Shown: positions 21,964 to 32,030 of the stretch, piece by piece
Position numbering within the stretch: position 1 is the stretch's first letter
Layout of the letters: the number at the start of each line of letters is the position of its first letter
NCBI RefSeq assembly: GCF_047496725.1
Contig: NC_132974.1
Coordinates: 62,001 to 126,000 of the forward strand
Source: Anoplolepis gracilipes
Lineage: Eukaryota > Arthropoda > Insecta > Hymenoptera > Formicidae
Length of the DNA stretch: 64,000 nt
Reading direction: 5' to 3'
Notes under the pieces: model-generated
The model's database searches: none
What the model was told of the DNA's origin: nothing
Seen by the model: the letters and a program-made list of their open reading frames with translations, nothing else
Made by a program: the position numbers and the translations under genes

Positions 21964-24108
21964 TATTACGTTCTGTCGGCTCCATGTTTTTCCTCCCACG
22001 AAATGAACAATAATCATCCGATCGGTCACAAAAAACGGGTCACGCAATAGAAAAGAACCATTATTATCAAATAATGTTTAGACTTACTAAAAACGATATC
22101 TAAACAAATACCGGAAGGGATCAATAACGAAATCCTCTAAACAACGAAACAGACAAACACAGCTGCAATCTTAAAAAAGAAACAAATAATGCCGCTACGC
22201 ACTGTCGGCTCCACGTTTTTCCTCCCACGAAAATGAAGCAATAATCGCCCGACTAATCATAAAAAGGATCGCGCGACGAAAAATATTTTAAAACATTGAA
22301 AACGATGTCAAAAGAAACGACCGGAAAGGATCGATAGTAAGATCCTCTAAATGAATAAATCGACAAACACAGCTGCATAATCTTAAGAAAGAAACAAATA
22401 ACGCCGCTACGCACTGTCGGCTTCACGTCTTTACCTCTTATAAAGATAAAGCAATAATTGCCCGACTAGTCATAAGAGGGCCGCGGAACGAGAAAATGTT
22501 TTAAACATTGAAATCGATGTTCAAAGAAATGACCGAAAAGGATCGATAGCGAGATTCCCTAAATAAATAAATGGATAAAAACAGCTGCATAATCCCAGGA
22601 GATAATCAAATGAAGAATCTCCAAATTTCCTAAGAGGCCGTACAGAGCCCACCAATCAGCAATAATCAAAAATAAGGAGGAGAAGGATCTCACCGAACGA
22701 TAGCTTTTTACACGTCAAAATCTCAAAAATACTCCCGCCCAAATTGTTAACACGCCCTCAAGATTTAATATAAAAAGGGAAGACTCGCGCATTACCGACA
22801 CCAAAAAATTCAAATCAGTCGATAGTACAACGTTAGATTCATTCGGCACAGTTATTCCCGCTCATTCCTATTTTCGGTCGTTCGCTGACAAGGAATTTGT
22901 TTCACATATCGGGAGTTCTGATTAAGTTTTGAAAACTATTAGAGTCAGTGCCCAACAATGACCACCTGCCGAGCAAGAGCCACAACTGGGCCACGACCTG
23001 ACCAGCAGCTAAAAACGCAACAAATCTGCCTAAGTAGTAAGTCCATTTTCTTTTTCTTTCACCGCCGTCTCTTCTCCCTTTGTTCAACCCTGTTCTATAT
23101 TTAAAGTGCCTAAAATCGCGCCGACCCGCCGATTCTCGTGTGCAAATCGAGACCATAGATCGGACGACACGACCGTGGGCGAAACCAAGTTTAGATTCTC
23201 CCCTTTCTTCATCGCAGTACCCGCGCTGTTCCACCCCGTTGAAGACACTTTTTCCATCTACCCAGTAGGGACCCTGAAATAGATTTTCCTTCCCCATCAT
23301 ATTCCCCCGTACCCCTTTCACCTTCGGTCATCGATATATCCGATAGCTCACCGCCGTCGTCTCCCCCAACATTTTCCGATTCCTCGTCCGTAATCCTCTC
23401 GGATAATTTGTCGAACCACACGATAGAATTACCCGACTCCTCTTTGGAGTACTCTCCAGCAGATTCTGACATCTTCACGCTCCCCTCTTTAGAATCGAAG
23501 CTTGCATCCATGTCCGATTCCGCTCTCCGCAACATTATAGATAGCGTCTTCGAAGACATCGACATCGCGCCGTAACATACATAACACTTTTCGCAAATCA
23601 TTATTACTTTTTTTTCTTATTATAAACTATTGTAATAAATACCAACCAGGATAAAATCTTTAGAATCGCGTTCGTTCCCCTTCTTTTCTGGTTGACGACC
23701 TCCGTACTTATGTAACACCCGCGACCCATACACACAAATACACACACACACTCATACAAATAATTTTAAGGCCGATATCAATAAGATTATATGTATAATG
23801 GTAAGAACTAATTGAATAAATGTTAAATTAAATATTAAATGATTGGTAAATTTATTTAACTCCCTCACTCTCTCCACGCGAAAGATCACACTTGGTCCCG
23901 TCCCGCGTAAAAAAGATTCGATTCTCTTACCAAAAAGGGACCACCGAGAGCGTTCGCATAACAGAGTAATAACGACACCCGTCGTTTACCTGTTTGCTAA
24001 CCTGCAGCTCACTCGACCGAGTCACTCGTCGATAAGACTTTTGACATCGGAACAGTTTCTGTTACGCTCTTCCTCTGACCCATCCTTTCTACGGGCCTGG
24101 ACGTAACA
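21964..24108 (+). mobile_element. LTR-like element B with its own ORF
   Basis: It begins TATTACGTTCTGTCGGCTCC and ends ACGGGCCTGGACGTAACA. It is flanked by the 4-bp duplication ATAC (21,960-21,963 and 24,109-24,112). Its first 640 bp are three tandem copies of a 212-229-bp unit starting at 21,973, 22,202 and 22,414. A TATA core (TTAATATAAAAAGGGAAG) lies at about 22,757-22,775. The last 350 bp match element A closely. The borders and duplication size fit a Gypsy-type LTR, but 2,145 bp is very long for one and it holds a Ser/Asp-rich ORF. No attached gag-pol is present. Confidence 0.65.
23243..23575 (+). CDS. Ser/Pro/Asp-rich ORF inside element B
   Basis: An open frame of 110 codons ends in TAA at 23,573-23,575, on the same strand as the TATA core. 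It reads PSPSYSPVPLSPSVIDISDS, then SPPSSPPTFSDSSSVILSD, and ends DSVFEDIDIAP. It has no ATG near its start and follows the acceptor-like TTCATCGCAG, so it may be a 3' exon. A donor-like AGTAGTAAGT lies near 23,035. The composition recalls acidic activation regions. Element A has lost this segment. The opposite strand also has a long frame here, so the choice of strand rests on the promoter. Confidence 0.4.
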   Translation, partial: RHFFHLPSRDPEIDFPSPSYSPVPLSPSVIDISDSSPPSSPPTFSDSSSVILSDNLSNHTIELPDSSLEYSPADSDIFTLPSLESKLASMSDSALRNIIDSVFEDIDIAP

Positions 24109-24112
24109 ATAC

Positions 24113-24300
24113 GGACTAGTGAAAAGGATAGACTAAGGGTAAAGCTTTGCGAGAATTGTTGTTGTTTGCCGGGCGGGAATCGGCAACCATGTTCTGAGCA
24201 GATGCAAAAAGTCCATTGGGAAACCCGTGGACATATCGAATGGCTGTTGTATCTACAACATGTCATCGATAATGATACTGATGTCGGAACGCTTTTATAG
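24113..24300 (+). pseudogene. Cys-rich ORF, 3' part, beyond element B
   Basis: The frame reads SEKDRLRVKLCENCCCLPGG, then QMQKVHWETRGHIEWLLYLQ, and ends GTLL before TAG at 24,298-24,300. It continues the frame interrupted at 21,963, which supports both the reading frame and the element borders. CENCCCLPGG and later Cys residues suggest metal binding. Family unknown. Confidence 0.45.
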
Positions 24301-24480
24301 GTGCAAAAGCGTTGACGTTCGGTAGCTTGTGTCCTTAAGACAGCATTAGGTGAAATATAAGAAGGATGAGAGCCCGTCAAACCATAGTACGATTTGAAAG
24401 CGCATAGAGGAAGCTGTGGAAAAAAAAGTTGAGTGGTTACTGTCAGTTATTTGAATTGTTAGTGACACAATAGTGAATAA

Positions 24481-24843
24481 ATGGAAAATATTAATTTCGA
24501 AGCGATAATAGGCGAAAATCACACGTTGTCGGACGACAGTAATTATATTAGTGATTGCAGTGATACCGATTTTGACGATAACGTAGTAGAAAATGAACAA
24601 GTCCGTACGCAAAACCAACGTAAGATTTGCGCCATACACTTTTATTATTCAACGGGTGGTGCTCTAGCTCTTTGTGCTTCGTGTATGGACACCTTTCGAG
24701 ATGACATCGAAGTAATGTACGAAATACGGAAACAAAGTTACATCGCCCGATGAGGTGGATATGCGATGGTGCAGCAGCTGTGGAATTTTATTACATATAA
24801 TAATAATGTCGCGTAATATGTATTATGTTTGCACACAAAAATA
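24481..24843 (+). pseudogene. second acidic/Cys-rich ORF
   Basis: ATG at 24,481 opens MENINFEAIIGEN and an acidic stretch (SDDSNYISDCSDTDFDDN), then ICAIHFYYSTGGALALCASC. The frame stops at 24,753. One base over, the frame DEVDMRWCSSCGILL runs to TAG at 24,843. Put side by side with 21,386-21,817 the order is the same: acidic head, first Cys pair (LCASC against FCSGC), then W-x-C-x2-CG. I infer two related genes in tandem, this one broken by a frame slip near 24,735. The shared upstream GCGTTGACGTTCGG supports this. Confidence 0.45.
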
Positions 24844-24857
24844 GAGAAAAAACAACA

Positions 24858-25467
24858 ATGGAAAACGTGGAGCAGAAAGAACGCGACTTGTTGGAGCGTT
24901 CCCACCAAGTCACCACATTGAGCGAATATTTTGGATGGCTGCAGCATTGCGAAGAGTTTATTGAAGAGCTTGAAGAACGCAGCCGTGTCAAGCGTCCGCG
25001 ACTCTCAATCGGAAATAGACAATCTTTGGTGGCAAGAATTGCGCGACTTGAAGGTGCAAAAACTCGATTGCAGAGACAGTTTACATCCAGTGGTGGTGAT
25101 TATAGTGGTGACAATAACGCGGAAAGACTCATATGGCGAGAGATTGATACGGCGTTTGAGAGCCGCATCTTGACTGGTGCGGTAATAATAAACAGCAATC
25201 ACATCGAACCTCGTCAATTTCTCGAAGATGCCAAGGACATTGTGATCGGACACGTGCAGAAAGTGATGCAGAGACATATTAATGTAAAAGTGAACACTGT
25301 GTTTAATGGCGAGTTTGTGTTCGGTGATAAACGCGCCAATCAAAGTGTCAATACAAAAAACTGTGAACTCTTTTGTACGTCCGATTTACACGAGTGGTAC
25401 GAGCGCCGTGTTATCGAACCCACGCTAGCATCGCTAGACGAATTCCAGAAACGCGATAGTAGCTGGT
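24858..25467 (+). pseudogene. polymerase-associated ORF, N-terminal part
   Basis: The frame opens at ATG 24,858 (MENVEQKERDLLERSHQ); an in-frame ATG lies 11 codons upstream at 24,825. A charged coiled-coil region with VARIARLEGAKTRLQRQ is followed by WREIDTAFESRILTGAVI, then HIEPRQFLEDAKDIVIGHV, then NTVFNGEFVFGD. I recall this series as the N-terminal part of large ORFs that go on to a type-B DNA polymerase in insect self-synthesising or virus-like elements; that link is unverified. It is cut at the codon for Trp in RDSSW by the insertion at 25,468, and the frame resumes at 27,929. Confidence 0.45.
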
Positions 25468-25519
25468 GTTACGTCCCGGCACCAAAATTTTTCTCATTTA
25501 CTTCTAAGAAACACTAAAC

Positions 25520-26440
25520 TTATAATATAAAGCCAAACGACAAGTTACCGACTACATTTTAGCCGATAAGTTATTCACTAAGACAAGTTACCCATTATAA
25601 CCGCTACCGACTCTAGCTGACAGTACGAAACGTTAATCATAAAATAGCTGCTCTCCCACCACCATAAGACTCTCCCGCTACTCCGAACCCTTAGATAACT
25701 CTTCCTACCCCCACTTTCTAACCCCGACCTGCACAAACCGAGGGACCTCGAAACAGTCCCAAAAATCGATACATCAATTCGAGACTCCGAGTGATGCACT
25801 TCTCTCTCTAGAAGTGCTCCTCATCCTTGCGATTCTATTTCTATACGCGATTCCATTTCCAAACACTGTTCCAAATCAGCACGCTTTCCATATCCACGTT
25901 CGTTTCCATTTCGGTACGCGATCCTATTCCATACAGTTCCTCTGCAACGTCATTCTACTTCATGCGAGCGCCTGTTATATCGTTACTTTATTATACTACG
26001 TCTGTACACTCTGCGTCAGTTCTCCACGCCGATAGCTCTCCGATTCATAGTCACGCGTCACCACTGTAGCCACCCAATGTAAGGTTAGCCAAAAATACAC
26101 GTATTTACGAAACCTCATTGTGCATTAATACCAAAACGTACCTGAACCCAATCCGCATTTTCTACGTTCGGCGTCATATTAAATTTCAATCCGACTCTCA
26201 ACAGACCTGGTTTCGACCATTAACCAAACCAGCGACGTAGCGGTGCAAACAATTGCACGCTCGTTACTACCCCTTCCCAGCCAATATCGTGCTAATACTC
26301 TGCACATACGGTACTCCTACTCTAAAACCAAACTTATACCTTCTCCTGGAAGCATCGTGCTAATATTCTGCACATGCCACCTCCCTACCTCAGAACCAAT
26401 GGTCGAACCCAGCGAACACGCGAAATTAATTTGATCTTTT
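25520..26440. other. 5' noncoding part of the two-ORF element
   Basis: About 900 bp without a convincing ORF. TTCC-rich, with repeated phrases such as GCGATTCTATTTCTA and CGTTTCCATTTC. TTTTGTAG directly before the ATG at 26,445 looks like a splice acceptor, so this part may be leader plus intron. Confidence 0.4.
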
Positions 26441-26444
26441 GTAG

Positions 26445-26852
26445 ATGCCAAAAATAAGAAGAGGCGGACACAAATTCCACGCGCGACGTTTATATTACGA
26501 ATACAAATACGCCCCCGTCAGTAAAGCGGATAGTGAATTCCTCGGGACGGATCGTCTATATTTTGACTTAGAGTACGAGGCGTACTTTAACCCGACGTTA
26601 CGAACAAAGCAGGTCAAACCTCTGAGGACGGACATCCGCATAAAGTCTATGGGATATTTTCCGTGGCCGCGCAAACTGATACAGTTAGACACACAGCTAC
26701 TGTTCCCCCCTCTGCCGCCCGCGAATTACGTACCGGGAGACCCGAGGAAGACCCGCTACCTCCAGATACGCGACGAAATATTATACCTAAATTACGGGTG
26801 TTCCACCCCCGAGCACTGGGGTTCCGCGGAACAACCAATAGTAATAGATTAA
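26445..26852 (+). CDS. first ORF of the two-ORF element
   Basis: 135 codons, MPKIRRGGHKFHARR at the start. The N-terminus is basic and Tyr-rich (YYEYKYAPVSKAD). The middle has FDLEYEAYFNP and IKSMGYFPWPRKLIQLD. The C-terminus has PRKTRYLQIRDEILYLNYG, then STPEHWGSAEQPIVID. The C-terminal third is preserved in frame in the copy at 8050-8195, including the final proline-aliphatic-Asp end. No membrane segment, no known motif. Function unknown; conservation of the end suggests a docking or interaction tail. Confidence 0.55.
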   Translation: MPKIRRGGHKFHARRLYYEYKYAPVSKADSEFLGTDRLYFDLEYEAYFNPTLRTKQVKPLRTDIRIKSMGYFPWPRKLIQLDTQLLFPPLPPANYVPGDPRKTRYLQIRDEILYLNYGCSTPEHWGSAEQPIVID

Positions 26853-27359
26853 TATTACACGGAACGAAATATAACGATATCTCGTAGCAGCGTCACTCAA
26901 AATACGAAGCTTGGAAAACCTAGAGTTTTCTCGTGCCTACACTTTTATGACCGACCCCTTTTTTTTGCTTCCTGCGTTTCGCTTGGGCCAGCTCGCCCTC
27001 CGCTAAACCCTTCCAAAAATAGTATTTTCGCTCCGCGCTGCAGAGACCGGTTTACGACCGACCCTTTTTTTTTATTTCCTGCATTTCGCGTTGACCATTC
27101 TCTCTCTTGTCGAGATTTTCTCGAAGACAATACTTGTTTCCAAGTTAATACTCGTTTCAAATATTGTATAACGCGCGTGTTATTTTATTCATTAATTTGT
27201 AAACAATTAATATTTAAACCGAATAAATATAGGAAACCTATTTTTCGTTATTCAATTATTTTTTACTCCTTCCTTATTCTGACCACGACTAATAACAACG
27301 CTTTATGCAAGCAATAACAATAATAGTATTTAACCATGACCTATTGACAACACACCTAC

Positions 27360-27767
27360 ATGTGCTACGGACAACTGCGCCCCATACGGGAGGGCCACCC
27401 CTCCCCTCCCGCCGTCGAAGCGCGTCACCGATTAGGAAACGTCCGTTGCACCTACATCTCGGGATTCGCTCATAAATTAGAACTTACCCCGTATTGCGCA
27501 TCTTGCTTTGTAAATTCCGACGACATTGATAGAGATTCTTGCGCGTACTTCAACGTACACCTCGCGCTCGACGGCACGCGCTATTCCGGCGTGTATTGCA
27601 CGGTCTGCTCTCGTAATCTAGCAGAGTTTTTCCCGTTCGACTGCGACCGGTGCGTTAACACCTACGCCGACTTCCTCAGAGATTTGAGAAATAGAAACAT
27701 CTATTACTATTCGTTAGCGGAACCATCCCCGAGGAGTTCACATCACGCGACTTCCCTTAGTCAGTAA
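27360..27767 (+). CDS. second ORF of the two-ORF element (Cys pairs)
   Basis: 135 codons starting MCYGQLRPIREGHP. Three Cys pairs (YCASC, YCTVC, DCDRC) and a single Cys in VRCTYI could hold one or two zinc ions. The frame shares all of these with 8708-9136. AEFFPFDC and TYADFLRDL are the best-kept stretches. It lies about 500 bp downstream of the first ORF, separated by T-rich noncoding DNA, so separate or spliced transcripts are likely. Unknown family. Confidence 0.6.
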   Translation: MCYGQLRPIREGHPSPPAVEARHRLGNVRCTYISGFAHKLELTPYCASCFVNSDDIDRDSCAYFNVHLALDGTRYSGVYCTVCSRNLAEFFPFDCDRCVNTYADFLRDLRNRNIYYYSLAEPSPRSSHHATSLSQ

Positions 27768-27928
27768 TCGCCATATCCCTATTACTTCGCCGTTGGTAAG
27801 GAAAAACATCCATCGTCCGGATAAGCCTAGTCGCGAGGAATCCCCAGAAGCTTAGCTTCTGAAATACGCGACCGGTCAGGCGAAAAGTCCGACCACTCTT
27901 AGGAGCCGCGACCCCGTTTGACATAACA

Positions 27929-28386
27929 CTGGGCATTGTCGCAAATAATTAATTTAATTATAAATATAAATAAATATAATCCAATGCGCGCGGGATGTCA
28001 TATTAAATTACCGCGAGAAATTATTAACAAACGAGCGGTGGTGAACGTGCAATCCAAAGATAACACATGTTTCGCGTGGGCGGTGGTTGCTGCTCTGTAC
28101 CTTGTTGAAAGACATGCGGATCGAGAATCTTCGTATCCTCATTACACAACAGTGCTGAATCTCCAGAACATTGAGTTTCCAGTGACTGTGAACCAAATTA
28201 AAAAATTTGAACGTGCAAACAACATCTCAATCAATGTATACAATAATGAGAACCGCATTATCCCAATACGTCTCTCGGAACAAAAGAGAGAAAAGCATGT
28301 CAACTTGCTGTACGTGCAAGACGACAACAGCGTTGGACATTTTGTTTGGATAAGGAATTTATCTCGACTTGTCTTTCCTCGACTCG
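27929..28386 (+). pseudogene. polymerase-associated ORF, continuation
   Basis: The frame resumes WALSQIINLIININKYNP and includes GCHIKLPREIINKRAVVN, VQSKDNTCFAWAVVAALYL, IEFPVTVNQIKKFERANNI, VNLLYVQDDNSVGHFVWIR and NLSRLV. The series I-x-N-x-x-x-D-x-x-CF-x-W, then EFPV, then ISINVY, then HxxWI-x-NLSRLV is characteristic, from memory, of the segment just before a zinc finger and B-family polymerase in virus-like insect elements. The reading departs after NLSRLV (about 28,370), where the sequence joins the tandem repeats of the next element; no polymerase domain follows. Confidence 0.5.
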
Positions 28387-28387
28387 A

Positions 28388-28720
28388 CTTCGTCAACCCC
28401 ATCGAATAATTTGAATTTTTCTTCCGTAAAGTCAAGCTTATACCTACATCAAATTCTTTAGATAGTATATTACTGCATGGAAATGAGAGGCAATTTATGA
28501 CTTCGTCAACTCCATCGAATAATTTGAGTTTTTCTTCCGTAAAGTCAAATGTTGTACCTATATCAAATTCTTCAGATAGTGTATCACATGGAAGTGAAAG
28601 ACAACCTATGACTTCGTTAAGTTCTTCTAATAATTTGATTTTTTCTTCTACAAAGTCAAGCTTTGCACCTACAAATATTTCCTGTCAATTAAGTGAAAGT
28701 TCAAAAGCACTGAATACATA
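28388..28720 (+). repeat. three coding tandem repeats, about 110 bp
   Basis: The unit begins ACTTCGTCAACTCCATCGAA, continues TAATTTGAGTTTTTCTTCCG, and restarts at about 28,388, 28,499 and 28,607. Units 2 and 3 are in one frame (SSVKSN, SSTKSS); unit 1 is out of frame. It forms a Ser-rich linker at the start of the accessory ORF. Confidence 0.7.
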
Positions 28721-29147
28721 TCAAGGAAACAATATGATGCAAACAGAATTAACACCTACATCTGACGAACCAGAAAGATGCTCATCGGCATCTTCAATAT
28801 CGCCATATGATTCAGCAATGCCTATATCACCGCTTGCTTTACAATATAATAAATGTTTTACACTAATAAGAAATGGAAAAAAACGAAAATCAGCATCGGA
28901 TGAAGTAGAAAAATCTCTCTTGACGTTATCATCAAGTATTGCAGAAAAATTAAATTATCCAAAAGTAGAAACAAAAACTAAAGAAACTGAGAAAAATGTT
29001 GAAGATAAATTTAGAGACCTTGTAGCAGAAGAACTTAAAAAATTGTCAGAACCAGCACGCATTGAAAAAAAAGAAGAAAATTATAACTATTTTATGAGAC
29101 TAACTATTACTATTTATGAGATTAACTATTACTATTTATGGGAATAA
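28497..29147 (+). pseudogene. Harbinger 2 accessory protein, C-terminal part
   Basis: 216 codons. After the Ser/Thr-rich repeats come EPERCSSASSISPYDSAMPI and NGKKRKSASDEVEKSLLTL, then VEDKFRDLVAEELKKLSEPA. A low-complexity linker followed by a charged helical tail is the usual C-terminal half of the MADF/Myb-type accessory protein of PIF/Harbinger elements. The DNA-binding N-terminal half is absent: the ORF begins where the polymerase-associated sequence ends. It is convergent with the transposase at 29,742, as expected for this superfamily. Confidence 0.5.
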
Positions 29148-29149
29148 TT

Positions 29150-29399
29150 AGTCAAATAGATTTTATCAATTTTTTATTTTAATACAAAATTAATAGTTAT
29201 TTTTGTTTTATTTGTAGGAGTAAAACTTTACTAGTCACATAGATTGTACCAGTTTTTCATTTTACCACAAAATTAAGATTATTATTTTTATGTTCTACTT
29301 GTGTGGGAATAACTATTAGTCACATAATAGATATTACCAATTTTTAATTTTAATATAAAAATAAAAATTATTTATGTTCTCATGTGTTTACACATTTTG

Positions 29400-29447
<48 letters not shown>

Positions 29448-29740
29448 ATATTATTAAATATATATTAAAAATTATATATTTTGTTTTAAAAAATAATACA
29501 ATATATTTTATAATTAAAAATTATTGTGATATATTAATTATATACTAGTGTTATAATTAATAAGAAAGACAAATAAAGTATATAATTATTACTTCTAATA
29601 TAATTATATTTAATTTTTTAAATAACGTTAATTAATCCTCGTCACGATTGTATCCTCGTCGTATGTACTCGAATTGCCATGAAACTTTTCCTTGTACAGT
29701 TAAGAAATAATTTACTACTGTATCATGTTATTCATATGTT
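29150..29740. other. AT-rich, (TA)n tract
   Basis: Two degenerate copies of a TTATGGGAATAA...TTTTTCATTTTA segment, then (TA)n at 29,406-29,440. No gene. Confidence 0.6.
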
Positions 29741-29741
29741 T

Positions 29742-30598
29742 TTACAGTTGTTCTGCGTACATTATTTGATAAAAATAAATTTCTCGATTTTGTTGTAATT
29801 CATTATTCTTCCATGCACCGCCTATTATTTGTCCGTGATCATTTTTAGAATCAATATAATTTGGAAGGCAGTACACTCTGTTTACAGCTGATAATTGCTC
29901 ATCTCTGTTCTTTAAAAAATTGTGTAAGCATACAGTACTCATAATAATTTTATCAACTGTTATAGGATGCATACATATAGGTCGTCGTAATACCCTCCAA
30001 CGTGACACAAGAATTCCAAAGGCATTCTCGATAGTTCTACGTGCACATAACCTATAGTTAAATATTCTTTTTTTGTCATCCAAATTTCTCCCTGAATATG
30101 GTCTCAAAAAATTTTTCGACAAAGGAAATCTTTCATCGCCAATAAAACAAAAATTGGCTTTTTAATACTTCCAGGAAGTTCCGTTTTCCTTTCAGATATA
30201 TTCAGTTTACTAAATTTTAAAGATATTTCAATTTCCGATTCAGAAAAAATACTCGCATCATTATGGTTTCCATATGATCCTACATTAATTAATATAAAAT
30301 TATAATTATAATCGCATGCAGCCATTAAAACTATGCTAAATGTTTTCTTATAATTAAAATATAGACTTCCAGATCGTGAGGGAGCTTGAATTACACAATG
30401 TCGACCATCAAATGAGCCAATGCAATTTGGAAAATTCCACTGCTCCAAAAATCCTCTACTAATATTCTTATAATCTTCTTCAGTAGGTGGTTTCAAATAT
30501 ATAGGTAATAATACCTCCATTATAATTGCAGTTGTTTCTTTTATTATATTGTTTATTATATAGATATTGTGACTGTTAACATTTTGATCAACGATCAA
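29742..30598 (-). pseudogene. Harbinger 2 transposase (HARBI1-like)
   Basis: The upstream part (30,598-30,104) reads RGFLEQWNFPNCIGSFDGRH, with the first catalytic Asp, then NYKKTFSIVLMAACDYNY and VGSYGNHNDASIF. A frame slip near 30,160 separates it from FIGDERFPLSKNFLRPYSG (second Asp) and LCARRTIENAFGILVSRWRV (Glu), which runs to 29,742. The N-terminal helix-turn-helix exon is not seen. It belongs to a different Harbinger lineage from the one at 3865-5588: the catalytic region is continuous here, without the introns of element 1. Confidence 0.75.
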
Positions 30599-30745
30599 AA
30601 ATTACTACGATCACAAAAATGAGGAGACGTCCTTCTGCTATCTTTACGCATTTTTTTACCTTGCAAAAAGTAGAACGCGGGTAGTAATATTAATTAATCG
30701 GAAAAACAATTGGATTAAAATAGAAATGTATGAGAAATATACGCA

Positions 30746-31110
30746 GACAGCACACAATATTTAAAAAATATATACGAGAAATTTATATAAGAATTATTTT
30801 AATATTTATAAATATTTATCAAGATATTTGATAAATATTTTTGTAAATATCTTAGATTGAATAGATCATAATAATTATCATTAATATTTTAGTTAATATT
30901 GAGAAATATGATTACAAAAAATGATTACAAATATTTATTTTTTTATTTACCAAAAATATTATATGAAATACTTAATCCAGATATTTTAATAATATACAAA
31001 TACAGTTTTTATGATTTTTCTCTTAATGTATATAAAATATTTATATAAAATTTCAAGAAAATAAATAGTAGAAATATATGTTTATCATAAATATCGTATG
31101 CTGTCTGACA
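30746..31110. mobile_element. foldback MITE with CAGACAGCAC ends
   Basis: CAGACAGCACACAATATTT at the left mirrors ATATCGTATGCTGTCTG at the right (about 31,090-31,106). Inside, ATATTT recurs every 10-12 bp at 30,815-30,865. The ends relate to GTGCTATCTGGGG (380-393) and GTGCTGTGTGGG (60,290). Confidence 0.55.
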
Positions 31111-31229
31111 AATGAGTATTTATTCTATATCATATATTAATTCTTTCATAAATCTTCCAATAAGCTAAAGATATGTCACATCATTAAGATATAATAAATT
31201 TGAAAATGCGTGTCACATTTTTGTCATTA

Positions 31230-32030
31230 AAGTAATTTCAAGATCAATCTGCGAAATGAATTCAGCATTATTTTGAAAATAATCGATAACTCGTTCTCCT
31301 GTAATCGACGAAAGGCTGATCTCTCAGCGACAAAAAGAAAATCGGAAAAAAGACTCATCCGATCTGATGGCTGCGACGTCGGCGACAGCGAGGAGCGAGC
31401 GTCGCCGCGACGACGAGCGTAGTCCTGGCGGTCCATCGCACGGCGGATAAAGTCCCGGTTGAATCCTCGACACTTCTGGAAGCGCGTTCACCACCGGAAG
31501 ATTCAACGCGCCAAGGCCACACAGCCATCGCACGCCGGTTGTCCCTCTCTCTATCTTTCTCGATCCTTTTCTTCAGCTCTTTTGTTTTTAATCGCGTTCT
31601 CTGTCAGAGCTGGACGACAAGAGTTACAGGCACACGTACACACTTTCGATTACGTACGGATTGGAGCCCCTTTCTGGTCCTTCACTTCCGTCAGACGGAG
31701 AATTCCGTGAATTGACAGACGGATACGAAGAATAAATTAAAAAAAAAAGATAAAAAAGGACGCGCGACACGAGCGAACGCGAGTTCAATTCATGGCTCGT
31801 GCGTAGCGACGTTAACGCGGTCGCAGTCATCAAGCGACTGATGATGCGAGAAGTCCGACGAGAACAACGCACAACCACAAGCGAAAACAGCGTACGCGTG
31901 AGCTCGGCGCTTTGGTTAGCTTCGGATCGTAGAAGAAGACAGATATATCGTTTTCTATCTTCTTCTTACCAAGCCGACACGAAAGCGATGGGCGACGCTT
32001 TCGCTTCTCAATATTTCGATTAAATATATT
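31230..32030. other. GC-rich island without a gene
   Basis: About 800 bp of markedly higher GC than its surroundings, with many CpG. It contains a repeated GGTCCATCGCACGGCGG / CCATCGCACGCCGG phrase and paired GGTTGAATC / GATTCAAC words. Short frames exist on both strands but none stands out. It could be a promoter island or the 5' part of a retroelement; I cannot tell. Confidence 0.4.

Larger units (their letters stand above)
25468..27928 (+). mobile_element. two-ORF LTR-like element, complete
   Basis: It starts TGTTACGTCCCGGCACC and ends GACATAACA, with a 9-bp inverted terminus. It is flanked by CTGG (25,464-25,467 and 27,929-27,932). Removing the element and one CTGG restores an open frame across the site, so both borders are exact. 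The body has two short + ORFs (26,445 and 27,360) that are also present in the older copy ending at 9373. The 3' end holds GAAGCTTAGCTTCTG and GGAGCCGCGACC in both copies. At 2,461 bp it is either a giant coding LTR or a compact element of its own; the sequence does not settle which. Confidence 0.7.

Noticed and set aside
23209..23601. 130-codon minus-strand frame in element B
   Set aside because: It runs against the TATA core and terminal polarity of the element; the + frame fits better, though neither is proven.
24109..24481. independent gene after element B
   Set aside because: The frame is the continuation of the ORF split at 21,963, not a new gene.
31227..32023. several 70-84-codon frames in the GC-rich island
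   Set aside because: High GC lowers stop frequency; frames overlap on both strands and carry no motif.
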